DNA of 64,000 nt from NCBI GenBank assembly GCA_028023455.1, contig JAQFVV010006216.1, forward strand, positions 749,001-813,000. Direction: 5' to 3'. This DNA comes from Epiperipatus broadwayi (taxonomy: Eukaryota > Onychophora > Udeonychophora > Euonychophora > Peripatidae). A program made the position numbers and the translations under genes. Each line of letters opens with the position of its first letter. Position 1 is the first letter of the stretch. The notes under the pieces are model-generated. The model was not told the DNA's origin. It did not search any database and saw nothing but the letters and a program-made list of their open reading frames with translations. Below, one piece after another: positions 11,161-22,289 of the stretch.

Positions 11161-11211
11161 TCCCTACTGATTATTACAGCTTAAATCATAGTCCTAATAA
11201 AGAAATAACTT
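11158..11211 (+). repeat. R1 repeat fragment, left part of an interrupted copy
   Basis: The stretch GATTATTACAGCTTAAATCATAG...AATAACTTAT matches R1 at about 15463-15515 in plus orientation. It forms an inverted junction with the minus R1 copy to its left and continues at 12110 beyond the foldback insertion. Confidence 0.6.
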
Positions 11212-11234
11212 ATATATATATATATATATATATA

Positions 11235-11280
<46 letters not shown>
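11212..11280. repeat. (TA)n microsatellite
   Basis: About 70 bp of TA dinucleotides with one AGCA interruption. It forms the left flank of the foldback element. Confidence 0.95.
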
Positions 11281-11284
<4 letters not shown>

Positions 11285-11369
11285 AGCCTGCTACTAGCTC
11301 TAAACAAGCTTTTTTTTTTTTTTTGATAAATGCTACAAGAGAAAATACATGAAGCTTTTATCTATGATG

Positions 11370-11424
11370 TCCCCATCCGCAGACCATTTTCAAGCTATGG
11401 CTCTCATCAGTGAGGAGCTAGGAC
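11370..11424 (-). ncRNA. Hammerhead ribozyme-like motif, left arm, slightly decayed
   Basis: Minus strand. CUGAUGA is encoded at 11410-11404, stem II GAGC/GCUU with loop CAUA at 11403-11392, GAA at 11391-11389, and a GUC site at 11384-11382. Stem I pairs TCCTCA (11416-11411) with TGCGGA (11381-11376) with one mismatch, and an outer helix ATGTCC/GGACAT extends it. Stem III is reduced because the base after A15.1 does not pair. The core residues are all present. Confidence 0.6.
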
Positions 11425-11900
11425 ATAAGATTCAAAATATTAACTCAAGCCAAGTATTTATCTAATTCTTAAATATTAAGAAAAAGATCCAAATCTTCAG
11501 ACACCTACATGTCTTCAAACTCAGCTCTTTAACCAAAGAAACTATATGAGCCTGAACTAAATTCAGAGATCCCATATATTAGTAGACTTAGCAGTTTAAT
11601 ATAGCCAAAGCCCTAATAGCAAAATTATAATAGTAAAAATCAGTCATATCTCACATGACCTATATAGCTTGTATTACTAATATGTAATATATAAAGAGCC
11701 TGCTACTAGCTCTAAACAAGCTTTTTTTTTGATAAATGCCTACTAATATATGGGATCTCTGAATTTAGTTCAGGCTCATATAGTTTCTTTGGTTAAAGAG
11801 CTGAGTTTGAAGACATGTAGGTGTCTGAAGATTTGGATCTTTTTCTTAATATTTAAGAATTAGATAAATGCTTGGCTTGAGTTAATATTTTGAATCTTAT

Positions 11901-11959
11901 ATCCTAGCTCCTCACTGATGAGAGCCATAGCTTGAAACCAGTCTGGGGATGGGGACCAT
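11901..11959 (+). ncRNA. Minimal type-I hammerhead ribozyme candidate
   Basis: All conserved parts occur in order: stem I 5' strand TCCTCA (11909-11914), CTGATGA (11915-11921), stem II GAGC/GCTT closed by CATA (11922-11933), GAA (11934-11936), a two-pair stem III (AC, loop CA, GT; 11937-11942), C17 at 11943, and stem I 3' strand TGGGGA (11944-11949), which pairs in all six positions with one G-U. The first stem II pair is a G-U rather than G-C. Predicted cut is after 11943. Short stem III hammerheads are known from Penelope-like elements and retrozymes. Activity is not shown by sequence alone. Confidence 0.65.
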
Positions 11960-12109
11960 CATAGATAAAAGCTTCATGTATTTTCTCTTGTAGCATTTAT
12001 CAAAAAAAAAAAAAGCTTGTTTAGAGCTAGTAGCAGGCTCTTTATATATTACATATTGGTAATACAAGCTATATAGGTCATGTGATATATGACTGATTTT
12101 TAATATATA

Positions 12110-12275
12110 TATATATATATATATTGTATTACATCTAATACTATATTTTATAAAAATGTTCCAGATGTCACTAATTAAACCATAGCAAATGGAATTAAAA
12201 GTGATTAATTAATACTTTCACAATCTCATTTCCAAATGGTTAAGATTTGCCTATTGAAGCAGTAATCTTAGCTTA
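12110..12275 (+). repeat. R1 repeat fragment, right part of an interrupted copy
   Basis: Matches 15520-15660: ACATCTAATACT, then CATAGCAAATGGAATTAAAAG and GTGATTAATTAATAC, then TTAAGATTTGCCTAT. It is the continuation of the fragment at 11158-11211 after the foldback insertion. Confidence 0.7.
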
Positions 12276-12280
12276 AGATT

Positions 12281-12929
12281 GTGCTTCATGTTTCTACTTA
12301 CTAACCCGTGTTCAAACCCCTATATCCCATCCTGCTCCTTTTGTCAGTATATATATTTCATGTATATATTTGAGATGCGCACCTAAATTTGTAGTTTAAC
12401 TTTCAATATTTATTATTATTGAATCTTTTTATTAATTATTAGTTCTTCTTATTAAAATTATAGTTGCAGCTCAAATATATACATAGGAGCAAAACTTACT
12501 AACAAAATATTGATGTTTTTGTAAATATTTTATTATATGTCGTTTTTAGCTTTTTATTTTCAAATTGCTTGTTTTTCTATAAATTATACATTTTTTATAT
12601 AAAATCCAATATGGAAGATGCAGGTGTTGTTTAATTGTCTAAAAATAATTAGGGGTTGGAAGCACTGTTGTTTTAATCTGGGAAAGGTATTTTTTAATTA
12701 AAGTTTTACTTAAGATAAATGGGATTAATTAAGATTAGATTTACTTGTGTTAAAAACATGTTGTTAAATCTATTTCTAATCTAGAAATAGATTTGAATTT
12801 ATTTTTGGCGTTATCTAACAATTGCATCTTGAAAACAACTGATAAGAGAAAAAGTATAAAATGACTAAATTTTGAATCACATAGTTAGTTATCAGTTACT
12901 ATTGAAAGAAGATTAGCTACGCTAGTATA
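12281..12929. other. AT-rich DNA, no gene seen
   Basis: No open frame of note and no convincing repeat. A B-box-like GGGGTTTGAACACGGG on the minus strand near 12305-12320 is too isolated to call. Confidence 0.5.
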
Positions 12930-13060
12930 GATGATGGCTAACATCGCGGTAAATCTAAACAAATGATGTAGCAGTCAATCCACCCTCTTGCTGACCCTGG
13001 TGGGTCATCTTCCGCGGCCATAATATTCTACTACCTTCAAGTGAAGTAAAGGCCCGATGG
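12930..13060. other. Short GC-richer segment of unknown nature
   Basis: About 130 bp with clearly higher GC than its surroundings, including a perfect GACCC/GGGTC hairpin near 12996-13009 and CCGCGGCC. No reading frame or known family recognised. It could be a fragment of an old repeat or a non-coding exon. Confidence 0.3.
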
Positions 13061-13389
13061 AGAACTTTTAAAATACATTTAATAGAAACTTGCTGCCACA
13101 GGAAAACTTGCAATCTTTTAAATTGAACTCTTAAACTGCAAGGTAAATTATTTCAAACCGCCACCATTGAAACTAAATTTAGTCTAAATAATCTTTCAAG
13201 ATCTCTTCTCATGTATTTTTTCACTTTGCCTTTTTATATATATATATCAATAACATGTAATTTGCTCTTCAATAATTTATATAAATTTAATTCTCTCTTA
13301 TATGCTCTTTAACGTTAGTGGGTCAATTGTTTGTAATTATTTATTACTTGATTATATATGTATGTTTTTTTATTAATTTGCTAATCTCA

Positions 13390-13516
13390 AACAAACTGGC
13401 GATTTTTTTTATTTATAAAAATCTTTTGTCATTTTTAAGTAAAATTCACGAAGCAAGTTATTAACGTCCATTTAAAACAATGCATTATTAATTTATACAA
13501 TCGCCAGATTGTTTTA
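13390..13516. mobile_element. Possible short MITE with 16-bp inverted ends
   Basis: CAAACTGGCGAT near 13394 is mirrored by ATCGCCAGATTG near 13500, with weaker matches either side. No target duplication is evident, so the call is tentative. Confidence 0.4.
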
Positions 13517-14094
13517 CGTACCAACATTTTATTTATGTTCTAATATAATATATATTTGTTTAACTCTGAATTTTCTACCGGTGTGAATTCAAAGTTAAAA
13601 CAAATTAACGCTTTGAAATCTTATAAAATATTATTTATTTAATTCTAAAATAAGGTGACTTAATTGTTTTATATATATATATATAACTGCTAGTTTTTTT
13701 TATATACTCTTAAAATGTATGCTTAAAATATCAACTACCGTATTTATATATTTCAGTTATTATAAAAATCACGAAAGTGGGATTTATTTATTTTAAATAT
13801 CAGAAAAGGGATGGGGGTGAATCTCTTAATGTTTCTTTAACCAAATCAAATCTTAATGTATATTTTATTAACTTGAAATCTAAATGCTAATAAAATCTAC
13901 ACGTATATTTTATTAAATCTAAACATTCTTTCTCTATATATTATAATTGCATTGCATGTTAAAGTATTTAAATAAAAGGGCATTTATTTTGAAGCTGTAA
14001 AATTTATTAAATGTTTTAGTGACATATATCATTCCTTGCGTTTCTGTCATTTAGCCTATCTTTGTGTTTTTATATATATATACGTGCTTTTAAT

Positions 14095-14345
14095 CTGGGG
14101 GTTACGACAAAGTTCGAACCCATAGATTTCTTCTTAAGTCTTGTCCTGAGGATAGATGAAGCTACCCAGGACCATTTATTCCATATAAAATGCATTTAGC
14201 GGTGACCCAAAGTCTGGCACACGCTGTGCATATTTACTTCGTGGATAAAAGGCCTCTCACGTCGGTTATACCAGTAAAACGCTGGGTCACGTCATGCCGA
14301 TCCACTTTCTCTCTCTAAGCACTACCCAAAATGGGAGTGTGGGAT
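14095..14345. other. GC-richer segment with B-box-like motif, possible old SINE
   Basis: The 250-bp segment stands out in base composition. On the minus strand it ends with GGGTTCGAACTTTG (about 14112-14125), resembling a Pol III B box. No A box is found at the right spacing and no tail is visible. No protein similarity recognised. Confidence 0.3.
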
Positions 14346-15149
14346 TTCGTTTTTCATCCAGAAGCACGATCTTTTCCTTTTAGTTATTCTAGGCTACTAT
14401 GTCAGCACCGCAAACTTCTTAGTATTTGGTATTTCTTTTGCTTCATGATCCTGTTTTAATGCTTTAATATTAAAATTAGCTTTGTTTAAAATATATATAA
14501 ATGCCATTTCTATTATATTAATTTATTTCAGTCTTATTCAGTCCCACCATCGTAATTTATATATCTATTTAAGAGTATCTATGTGCCTTGGGGAAAATAA
14601 AGCGTTCATTTTATTATTGTTGTTAAAATAATTTCTCATTAAATATTATGTCATTTTCAAGTATGTTTTCAAATAGATTCAAATGTTTTCAAATGTATTT
14701 ATATGTATAATGAATTTCAAAACGCTCCCCTAATATATATTAGTCGCCAGGTTTCTGAACCATAAATCAAAGCGTTAATATTAATTTTGTGTAACTTCTT
14801 TCTAATCTGATTGGCATTTTAATACTAGACCCACCAAAGATGTGTGTTTATTTGTAATATATATTTAGCTAATAAAGAGCATATTAGAAACTAGCGTGAA
14901 TGACACTATATAATCATCTACCGCTTGCTCATTTACGCACATACTAATGTACTTAATTTATAAATGTATATAACTAAATTTTCATTATATTAAACTATCT
15001 TTTATTGTTTAACTTATTTGAGTAGTTCAAATTCCTTTTCCTCCACTTCTTCCACATATATTACAGCCATACTTATGTATATTTTAATATAATCATAATT
15101 AATAGCTGTCTCATTGTCTTCTCAGCTTTGCTAGTCGGCCGAATTAAGA

Positions 15150-15240
15150 TTAATTCTCATGAGCCATAACTATTATGTTATTCATTAGGTGTTCGATTTG
15201 GGACTTAGAGAGTGGGTTCGAATCCAGGCTGGTTCCTGAC
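15150..15240 (+). pseudogene. tRNA-like sequence with perfect B box, possible SINE head
   Basis: GGTTCGAATCC at 15215-15225 is a perfect Pol III B box, preceded by a tRNA-like order: a D-loop-like TTAGGTGTTCGA, then GGACTTAGAGAG, then TG. The acceptor stem and A box are not convincing. It is related in style to the fragments at 22.2, 50.6-50.9 and 59.8 kb. Confidence 0.4.
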
Positions 15241-15339
15241 CTAAATCTTGGGCTTGACTGGGTTTGAAGTACATTTTGTGAGTTCCAGCTCATGTTAGAT
15301 GGATAAACATATTTTTACCGGCTCACTATACATATACCT

Positions 15340-15790
15340 TTAGATTAAAAAGGTAGAGTTGATTCATTCTATCTTTTCAAAAGACTTTTTCTTGTGTTAT
15401 AAAGAAGAGTATTCCTTTAAATGTTTATTAGTATACAGCACATGTGTAGTGGATGATGCATAATGATTGTTACAGATTAAAACATATTTCTATGTAGGTT
15501 AATAACTTATTATATATGTGTTTAATATTATATCTAATACTGGCATGTCATAAATTGTAAATTTTTTGCAGAAATCAATGATTAAAACATAGCAAATGAA
15601 AGTAAAAGTGATTAATTAATACCTTCATGCTCTGCTTAAGATTTGCCTATACATATACATTTAGATTTCAAAGATAGAGTGGATTTATTCTGTCTTTTTA
15701 AAAGACTTTATCTTGTGTTTGTAAAGAAGAGTATTCCTTAAAAGTGTTTATTAGTTTGCAATGCATGTGTAGTTTGAAGTAGATATTGAA
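15340..15790 (+). repeat. R1 repeat, about 1.4 tandem units, period about 317 bp
   Basis: The block TTTAGATTAAAAAGGTAGAG...AAGAAGAGTATTCC...CATGTGTAGT at 15340-15450 recurs at 15655-15775. It matches 10740-11160 in the opposite orientation and the split copy at 11158/12110. Non-coding. Confidence 0.75.
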
Positions 15791-15954
15791 TTCTATCTCT
15801 CTCAGTGTTTATGTAAACAAGCTTGATAGTGGGCTATTGGTAAAGCTCCATCTAGTGAACATAAAATGCAAGCTGTAGCAAGTTACGAAATTTATAACTT
15901 GTTTTGTTTATCATATATATATATATATATTTATTAAAATTTTCTTTAAACTAA

Positions 15955-17430
15955 TAATAATTGAAAGTTGGATTGTACCCTGTCATTGAACAGTAATCAT
16001 AAGTTTAATTCAATGAAGTGGTCAGTTGCATCAATAATATTCTTAATATTAAATCTTTCATAGAAATGGTACACTTCAGATCCTACTACTGATAAAATAA
16101 ATCCTACTTTCATCTGATAACTCCTGCAACATTTCCTGTAGATCTAAATCATTATTAGAAAAAACAACTACATTATTGTAAAATCTAAATGACTTAAATA
16201 ATCACCATTTACTTTCACTCCTTTAGCTTTCCATTTTAATTCGTAAAATACTTCTTGCAGTACTGCTCTAAAAAGCTTTGGAGATATGGAATCACCCTGT
16301 ATTACACTTTTCTCAATGTTGACTTTCCTAGTATCATTATGTAATCTAATTGTAGCTGTTGCATTTTTATAAATATTCTTTAAAATATGACAATATCATG
16401 GATCAATACCTTGATGATCCAATGCTTTAATCACTGAAGAAAAGTTTATAGATTCAAATGCCTTTTTATAATCTACAAATCCAAAACATAATGGCAACTC
16501 TTATTCATTTGTCCTTTCTATAACTTTTCTCAATCCCTGGATATGATCTCCTCTACTAAAACCACTTTTAAATCCAGCTTGTTCTCTTAGTTTGTGGAAA
16601 TCCAATGTTCTCTGTAGACAAGTTGTAATTGTTGTGGTAAAAATTTTGTATGTAACTGATAAAAGGCTGATAGGTCTGTAATTTCTAATATCTTCTTTAT
16701 CATCTTTTTTAAAATATTAATATTAATACTGTATTCTTCCAATCATCTGGTACTTCTTTATTATTTAGACATTTGGTATATAACTTTGCTAAAAAAAACT
16801 TATATTTCTTCACCTGCTTCTTTTAATATATCAATTATAATTCCACCATTACCTGCAGCCTTTTCTTTCTTCATATATTTAATTGCATGTCTCACTTCTT
16901 CATTTAAAATTGTGGGCAATTCAGAAGATATAATAGATATAGGAGGTATTTGTTCTTTATTATTATATAATTCTTGATAAAAGTCTTCTATACATTTCAT
17001 GATGTCATCTCTCTTTTTAGTAATAATTCCATCTTTTTTTCTTATTGCAGATATAAATTTCCTACCAATACCAAAATGTTGTTTTACACTCTTAAGACTT
17101 TCATTCTCTTCTACTGCTTTCCTTGCTAGTTCACTTATACTTTCTTATATCATTTTCAACTCTTTTCTGCATCATTTTACAAAATTTGAGATATTCAATT
17201 CTTTTTAACTCATCATTTTTGTATATCTTCATATTCCTTCTTTTTTTCATAAATTCTCTAGTCTCAGTAAAAATTTTATTGGTCCGGTGCTGCTTTGTTC
17301 AACCACCTATTTTTGTTGCAGTTTTTAAAGGTGTAATTAATAAATTATTTTATAATTTTCTAAATTTTTGGAACTGTCTTAAATATTTTATCTGTTTTAC
17401 AAATAAAGTGTCATTCATTATTCTCTGCTA
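15955..17430 (-). mobile_element. RTE-type LINE remnant (reverse transcriptase region)
   Basis: Minus-strand translation gives non-LTR RT landmarks in order: EVRHAIKYMKKEKAAGNGG (about 16905-16845, fingers), FVDYKKAFESINF (16486-16443, motif A with the catalytic Asp), QGDSISPKLFRAVLQEVF (about 16305-16250, motif B), and LKWKAKGVKVNGDYLSHLDF (about 16240-16180). The pattern is typical of RTE-clade LINEs. Stops and frameshifts occur between these blocks, and the FADD-type motif C region is corrupted, so the copy is dead. The endonuclease is missing (5' truncation near 17430). Confidence 0.8.
16800..17000 (-). pseudogene. RTE-type LINE RT fingers segment
   Basis: The longest open stretch of the LINE remnant, 66 residues: IEDFYQELYNN, then LPTILNEEVRHAIKYMKKEKAAGNGGIIIDILKEAGEEI. 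This is the usual lead-in to the RT domain in RTE-clade elements, where the Gly-Asn-Gly here replaces the more common G-x-DG. The frame is lost on both sides. Confidence 0.75.
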
Positions 17431-17477
17431 ATAAATAATTTAAATCTTATACAATAAAAAAAATCCTATATTCTTTC

Positions 17478-17570
17478 ACTCTCTTTATATATATATATAT
17501 ATAAAGAGAAATCAGTGGTAAAGTAGGGATCTTTCCAATCTTTACAATATATATATACTTCCAACCTTTA

Positions 17571-17616
<46 letters not shown>
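17478..17616. repeat. (TA)n and (CT)n(AT)n microsatellites
   Basis: A TCTCTTTATA...TATAAAGAGA palindrome around (TA)n at about 17478-17508, then (CT)n at 17572-17594 running into (AT)n to 17616. Confidence 0.9.
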
Positions 17617-17622
<6 letters not shown>

Positions 17623-17624
<2 letters not shown>

Positions 17625-17747
17625 AATACTGCAACAGAGAATAAAAATAAAATATAATTAAATAAACCAAGTATACTTTTGCCATGTCCAAAATATACTT
17701 TGTTTATTTAATTATATTTTGTTTTTATTCTCTGTTGCAATGTTTTA
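17623..17747. mobile_element. Hairpin MITE-like element, 57-bp arms
   Basis: Arms 17623-17679 and 17691-17747 are near-perfect inverted repeats (GCAACAGAGAATAAAAATAA mirrored in TTGTTTTTATTCTCTGTTGC), leaving an 11-bp loop. No coding. Confidence 0.8.
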
Positions 17748-17759
17748 TTATTATTTAGT

Positions 17760-19440
17760 ATAATCGCAGAGATTTTATATATATATTATAACATTTTGGA
17801 ACAAAATATAAATAGCTTGGTAGGACTAGTAAAAATTTATCTATCTTCTTCCAGATGATTTGATTGTCGTGGCTGGCATTTAATATGTATGTCCCTTGTG
17901 TTCAAATTTATTGAACAGTGAGATTATATAATTCCATTTTTTTATTGTATAATTTTTATTGTCTTTTTCTTTCTTCTTTTTCTTTGTTATATTAGTTTTG
18001 CTTTGTTTCCAAACAATAAGTAAGATAAACTGTGCTTAACCTAAAGGTGAAAACCGTCATTATATTACATCAAGTATAGTAAGATAAATAAAAAACAAAT
18101 AATTATTATTTGTTTTTCTTTTTAAATAATCCTAAAGATTATTTTGGTTTAATTGAAAGATTTATTTAATTTCTTTTGAATTAATTTGTAGGATATGATA
18201 AACGCATTTATTTATTTCTTTTTATTTTCATTTTTTAAAAACAGATATGCAAATGGAAATTTAATTGGCTAAAAAAAAATAGAACTACCAGAGAGATGTT
18301 TTTAGAACTGTTATAATGTCATCAAGTGTAATAATAAAAATTAAAAATTTATTTTTATTTTTATTTTACTGTTAAACATATAACGAAAACAAAAACTTCT
18401 CTTTAAAAAAAGGAGGCAATGTAAAGATAAAGAAGGAGGTTAAATTAAAAATTCTCTTAAGTAATTTAAGTTGCAATATTGGCAAGGGCAAATAACAAAA
18501 TGTATAGCTAAATCCTAGCAAATCTGTTCGGGTCCACCAACTGTGAGTTTAACTTCTGATAATCTTCTACAAGGTCCACAACTGAAATGCATACGAATTA
18601 TTGTCAACTGAAACAACAGGAATAGCAGTTCTAAAAGGTCAGTCTATTTTAAAACCTTATTGTTTACAGACTATGTATAATCTCAAATAAAGTTTTATCT
18701 TCAAAACTTTAATACCTATGTTTGTGTTGTGAAGGTGCAGAATTAAATATTGTATTTAACTGTGGATAAATTTTGCTTTCATGAACTTTAACACATATAG
18801 GAGTGTTATATATGTGTGGAATGAAATGTGGTATTTAACCCTTTGTGTACTATTGTCTGGATGATGAAGAATTAATTATGGTTTCCCTCTGAACTTACAT
18901 TAGAAACAACTTTGCAAGTTATTTTCTTCAAATTACAATAGTGTTCAAAGAAATAACAGCTGACCAGGAAACTATTTTTGCTGTTATAGCACTCATGAGA
19001 CAGTTGTTTGCTTTAAAAATCATTCTGTCTCCCACATTCATAAATCAAAGATAGTAAAACATTTCAATTTCAGAATAATCCCTAAAACAAACCATACAAT
19101 TTCATTAATTTTTGAGGATAATTTGATTTAAATATCTATGCTAACTCTCAAATATCACAGATTCTCAGAGAATCCATGTACAAATCAACTAACTTATGAG
19201 TATTCCTTATAAATGGAAATAAAGGAGCATGTAAGATTCTATGTTGTTTTTAAAAAAAGTGAAATATTTATTTGAATTACATTTATCATTAAGTTTAAAA
19301 AATGCACTATTAATTGATTAGATAATAGCCCATGGATTTAGTAACATGTATTTGAACCTAGTGTAGTAATTTAATGAACATGCATTTTATGTTTCATTGT
19401 ATTTTATGTTACCTTGTAAATATGTAAAGTTTCACAATAT
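17760..19440. other. AT-rich DNA, no gene seen
   Basis: No supported gene. Only short local palindromes such as AACAAATAATTATTATTTGTT near 18095, written here in part, and A/T runs. Confidence 0.5.
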
Positions 19441-19454
19441 ATATAATTTATTGT

Positions 19455-19907
19455 TATATATAGAGTAAGTAAAAAACAAACTCTTTAACAAGCTTCAAAT
19501 TTACCCTCATCTTCAGACCACAGTTTCTGCATCTAGCATCTCATTAGTGAGGTGTTAGGGATTAAAAATACTAGAACTAGTCTAGCATTTTATCAATGTC
19601 TAACTATTGAGAAGAAAATCTGAAACTTTCAGACATTTAAATGTCCAAAAATCCAGCTATCTAACTTAAATAGCCGTATGGGACTGAACCAAATTCAGAT
19701 ACACCATATATTAATAGCTCTAGCAATATAAAATCACCAAAGCCTTAATAGAAAAAACACTGATGACGCTAGATGCAGAAACCATGATCTGTGGTTGAGA
19801 GTAATTTTGAATCTTGTTAAATAGTTTGTTTTTTACTTACTCTATATATAACATTTATAAATATGAGCTTTATTAAAATTAGGTCATCTGACTTGATTTT
19901 TTTATCA
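19455..19907. mobile_element. Foldback retroposon of the hammerhead family, 14-bp TSD
   Basis: Flanked by the direct repeat ATATAATTTATTGT at 19441-19454 and 19908-19921. Internally, arms of about 70 bp (GAGTAAGTAAAAAACAAACT mirrored near 19815-19845) are inverted. Interior blocks match the 11.3-kb element (GACTGAACCAAATTCAGATA versus GCCTGAACTAAATTCAGAGA; CCAAAGCCTTAATAG versus CCAAAGCCCTAATAG). The right end AGGTCATCTGACTTGATTTT is the shared family terminus. Hammerhead-like motifs, both decayed, lie in each arm. Confidence 0.8.
19757..19800 (+). ncRNA. Degenerate hammerhead-like motif
   Basis: CTGATGA, then CGCTAGATGCA (a weak two- or three-pair stem II), then GAAACCATGATC. The cleavage triplet is AUC rather than GUC and stem I is short, so it is probably inactive. 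The other arm has CTAATGA (minus strand, about 19545) with GAAAC and GUC. Confidence 0.4.
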
Positions 19908-19924
19908 ATATAATTTATTGTGTA

Positions 19925-22230
19925 AAATAATTCCTTGTTATCTTGGGTGTAGGGTCTAATGAGAGTCAATTTAAGGAACAATACTAGTGGAAGGGTCTCA
20001 TGATTCATATAATGAATCTATTATGCATCATTACACCATGGTTTAATTCTGTACATCTTTCTAGAGTTCTGTGCTTATACACATGTCATAATATTAGGTA
20101 ATATACTTTCATGTCATTTGTTTTATGATTGGTCATTATCTCAATTGTTTCCTGTAATAGAGTTATATTACATCTTTTGGTCTTGTAAAACAGCACACAT
20201 CTTCCAATTTAGTAGATTAATGAGGGTGATTTTTTCGAATTTATCTTGGAAGTTAGTGTTCATATTATATTCTTTATATCATACTGTGTAGATGGTTAAT
20301 CTGCAAAATAATTATTATTATTGGATTGTATATCCTTTAAGTTTGTTTCAGTGCTGGTGGTTAATCCATTGAGCATTATGCAATTAGGATAGTCACTCTG
20401 ATGATGATTAGAAAACCGACATGGTATTTACTGCTTATTATTCCTTGAGTGGATGAATACACCCATAGGTATATTATTGATCCTCATAATACAAATGTAT
20501 GTTTGAGTAGGGTCTCCATTTATTATAATACTTCCATTGGTTTACTCCTCTTAATGTTTGTTGCACAAGTTCTGTTAGCACCCATAAAAGGGCATTATGT
20601 GAATTGTGGTCACTATTTATTGTAGGTAAATTATATTGTATCCCAATTCAGTTAAGTTGGGGTTTAAATTTTCTTTTGGTTTCAAATCTCATTATAGTCA
20701 AATTTCATAGGTTTATCAATTCCAATTGTTGTCATTATTATTATAATTTTGGTATAAGTGCATTGGTTCTGGTTTTGATATACTGGAAATGACATTGTCT
20801 AAATTTGAATCTCTCTCATCCCCATAAAAATAAAATCAATACATTTGTAACAAATTTTTAGATTGTATTATCTGAAACTCATGCACATATCCATGCACAG
20901 AATTAAGTACATGTGATAGTATTTTATTTTGTTTTATTTTATTTATTTACTTATCCAATTAATGTACATTGTTCATATAGAACAATTGTATGTGATGTTA
21001 TTTTATATTATTTATCATTTATGTAAAATTATGAATATTGTTAACCAATTATTATTTTCATATTTATTGAATCATAAATAAATGATAATTTGATAACCTG
21101 AATTATTTGTGCCATTGCTATTAGTCACATATATATTCAGAAATCCAACATAATAAATAGAGCATAAATAGTAGAGCACATCTTGTTCTTGATGATGATG
21201 TATACAAGATTTACTGGAGTATTCAGAGAGTATTTTAATGTTTATTTTTGGGTATTTTGTGATGTATAAGATATAATAAAGTCCCATTTACCTGCTGCAC
21301 TACTGCTGCTTTTCTTTGTCAATTCTGGAATATATTCAGAATCTGTTACCTCTATTAATATTTGTAACATTAATATCTAAATTAATAATAAATTTTCTAG
21401 CCAATAGAAAAATTGAACTTATTTTCTAAAATTATAACAAATATCTTATCTTTTCCTAAGAGTTTCATTGCTATTGATTTAATTTAATATTTGAGTTAAT
21501 GAAGAAATAACTTAAAATTCATATTTTTATCTTCCATTGCAAAGCATTTACTCTCTATAGCATTTCTGTACTTTAAATCTTACATAATGAGCAACCCGTT
21601 TATGAGATTATGGAGCAAATTACAAATATTACTATCTGGTTTAATGGCCCATATTCACCACATAATGATTAGTGGTATTATAGATTATACCACCTTGTCT
21701 ATTGTCTGCCATTGAGTCTTAAACAAATAAAAAGTGTAAATTAAGATCATAGTGTTGTTTTAAAAAACAGTCATCGAAAGTATAATTATAAATCATAAAT
21801 TAAGATTTGAGAATGCCGTTTGAAACCCAATAATTAAGAAGAATTATAGTTAGTTAAAAGAATAATACAGTTTAGTTGAGTAACTTGATGTACTTTCAAG
21901 TAATGCTGTGATTAGCCTTTGCGGTGTACCTTGGCTGTGACCGGATTGTATGTTTATAGCTGTGTAATGTATTATTAATTTAGACTGTTACAATATGGAG
22001 TAAGGGTTTTTTAGTTACTATTATATATGAATTACTTTCCAATCTTTCCAACTGTTGAATGTTGAGGACTTAAACAGTTTTCTATTTTGTTTTAATCTCT
22101 AGTTAAGAATAGATAGATAGATATACATCTATTATTCAACAATGGATTGTTAACAGACAAGACTACTGGTTGATTAACTAAAATGAGTATTTTGAGTCCC
22201 ATTTGAATTTTGAAATATTTGTGCTATATT
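19925..22230. other. AT-rich DNA, no supported gene
   Basis: Minus strand around 20500-20620 has a 45-residue open stretch (HNALLWVLTELVQQTLRG...) that looks more protein-like than its surroundings but matches no family I know and is bounded by stops. Everything else is AT-rich non-coding sequence. Confidence 0.4.
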
Positions 22231-22232
22231 AT

Positions 22233-22279
22233 AGCCAGATTCAAACCCAGGTTGTGATAATACAGCTACCCACTAGTAC
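22233..22279 (-). pseudogene. tRNA-like fragment with D-arm and T-arm
   Basis: Minus strand shows ACTAGTGGGTAGC (A-box 3' part) and GGGTTTGAATCTGG (B box). The spacing between them is about 10 bases shorter than in the related 59.8-kb sequence, so the anticodon arm is partly deleted. Confidence 0.45.
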
Positions 22280-22289
22280 ATTCTTTATA

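Larger units (their letters stand above)
11281..12100. mobile_element. Composite foldback element with two hammerhead-like motifs
   Basis: Arms 11281-11583 and 11747-12045 are near-complete inverted repeats. Between them lie the end sequence in reverse (AATCAGTCATATCTCACATG, 11639-11658) and a second copy of the start AAAGAGCCTGCTACTAGCTC at 11694. The right end reads GGTCATGTGAT...GATTTTTA, shared with the elements at 19.5, 24.2 and 35.1 kb. Each arm carries one hammerhead-like motif. It lies between (TA)n tracts, so any target duplication is hidden. It splits an R1 copy. No protein coding. Confidence 0.85.

Noticed and set aside
20500-20640. Minus-strand 45-residue protein-like stretch
   Set aside because: Bounded by stops, no family recognised, and length compatible with chance.
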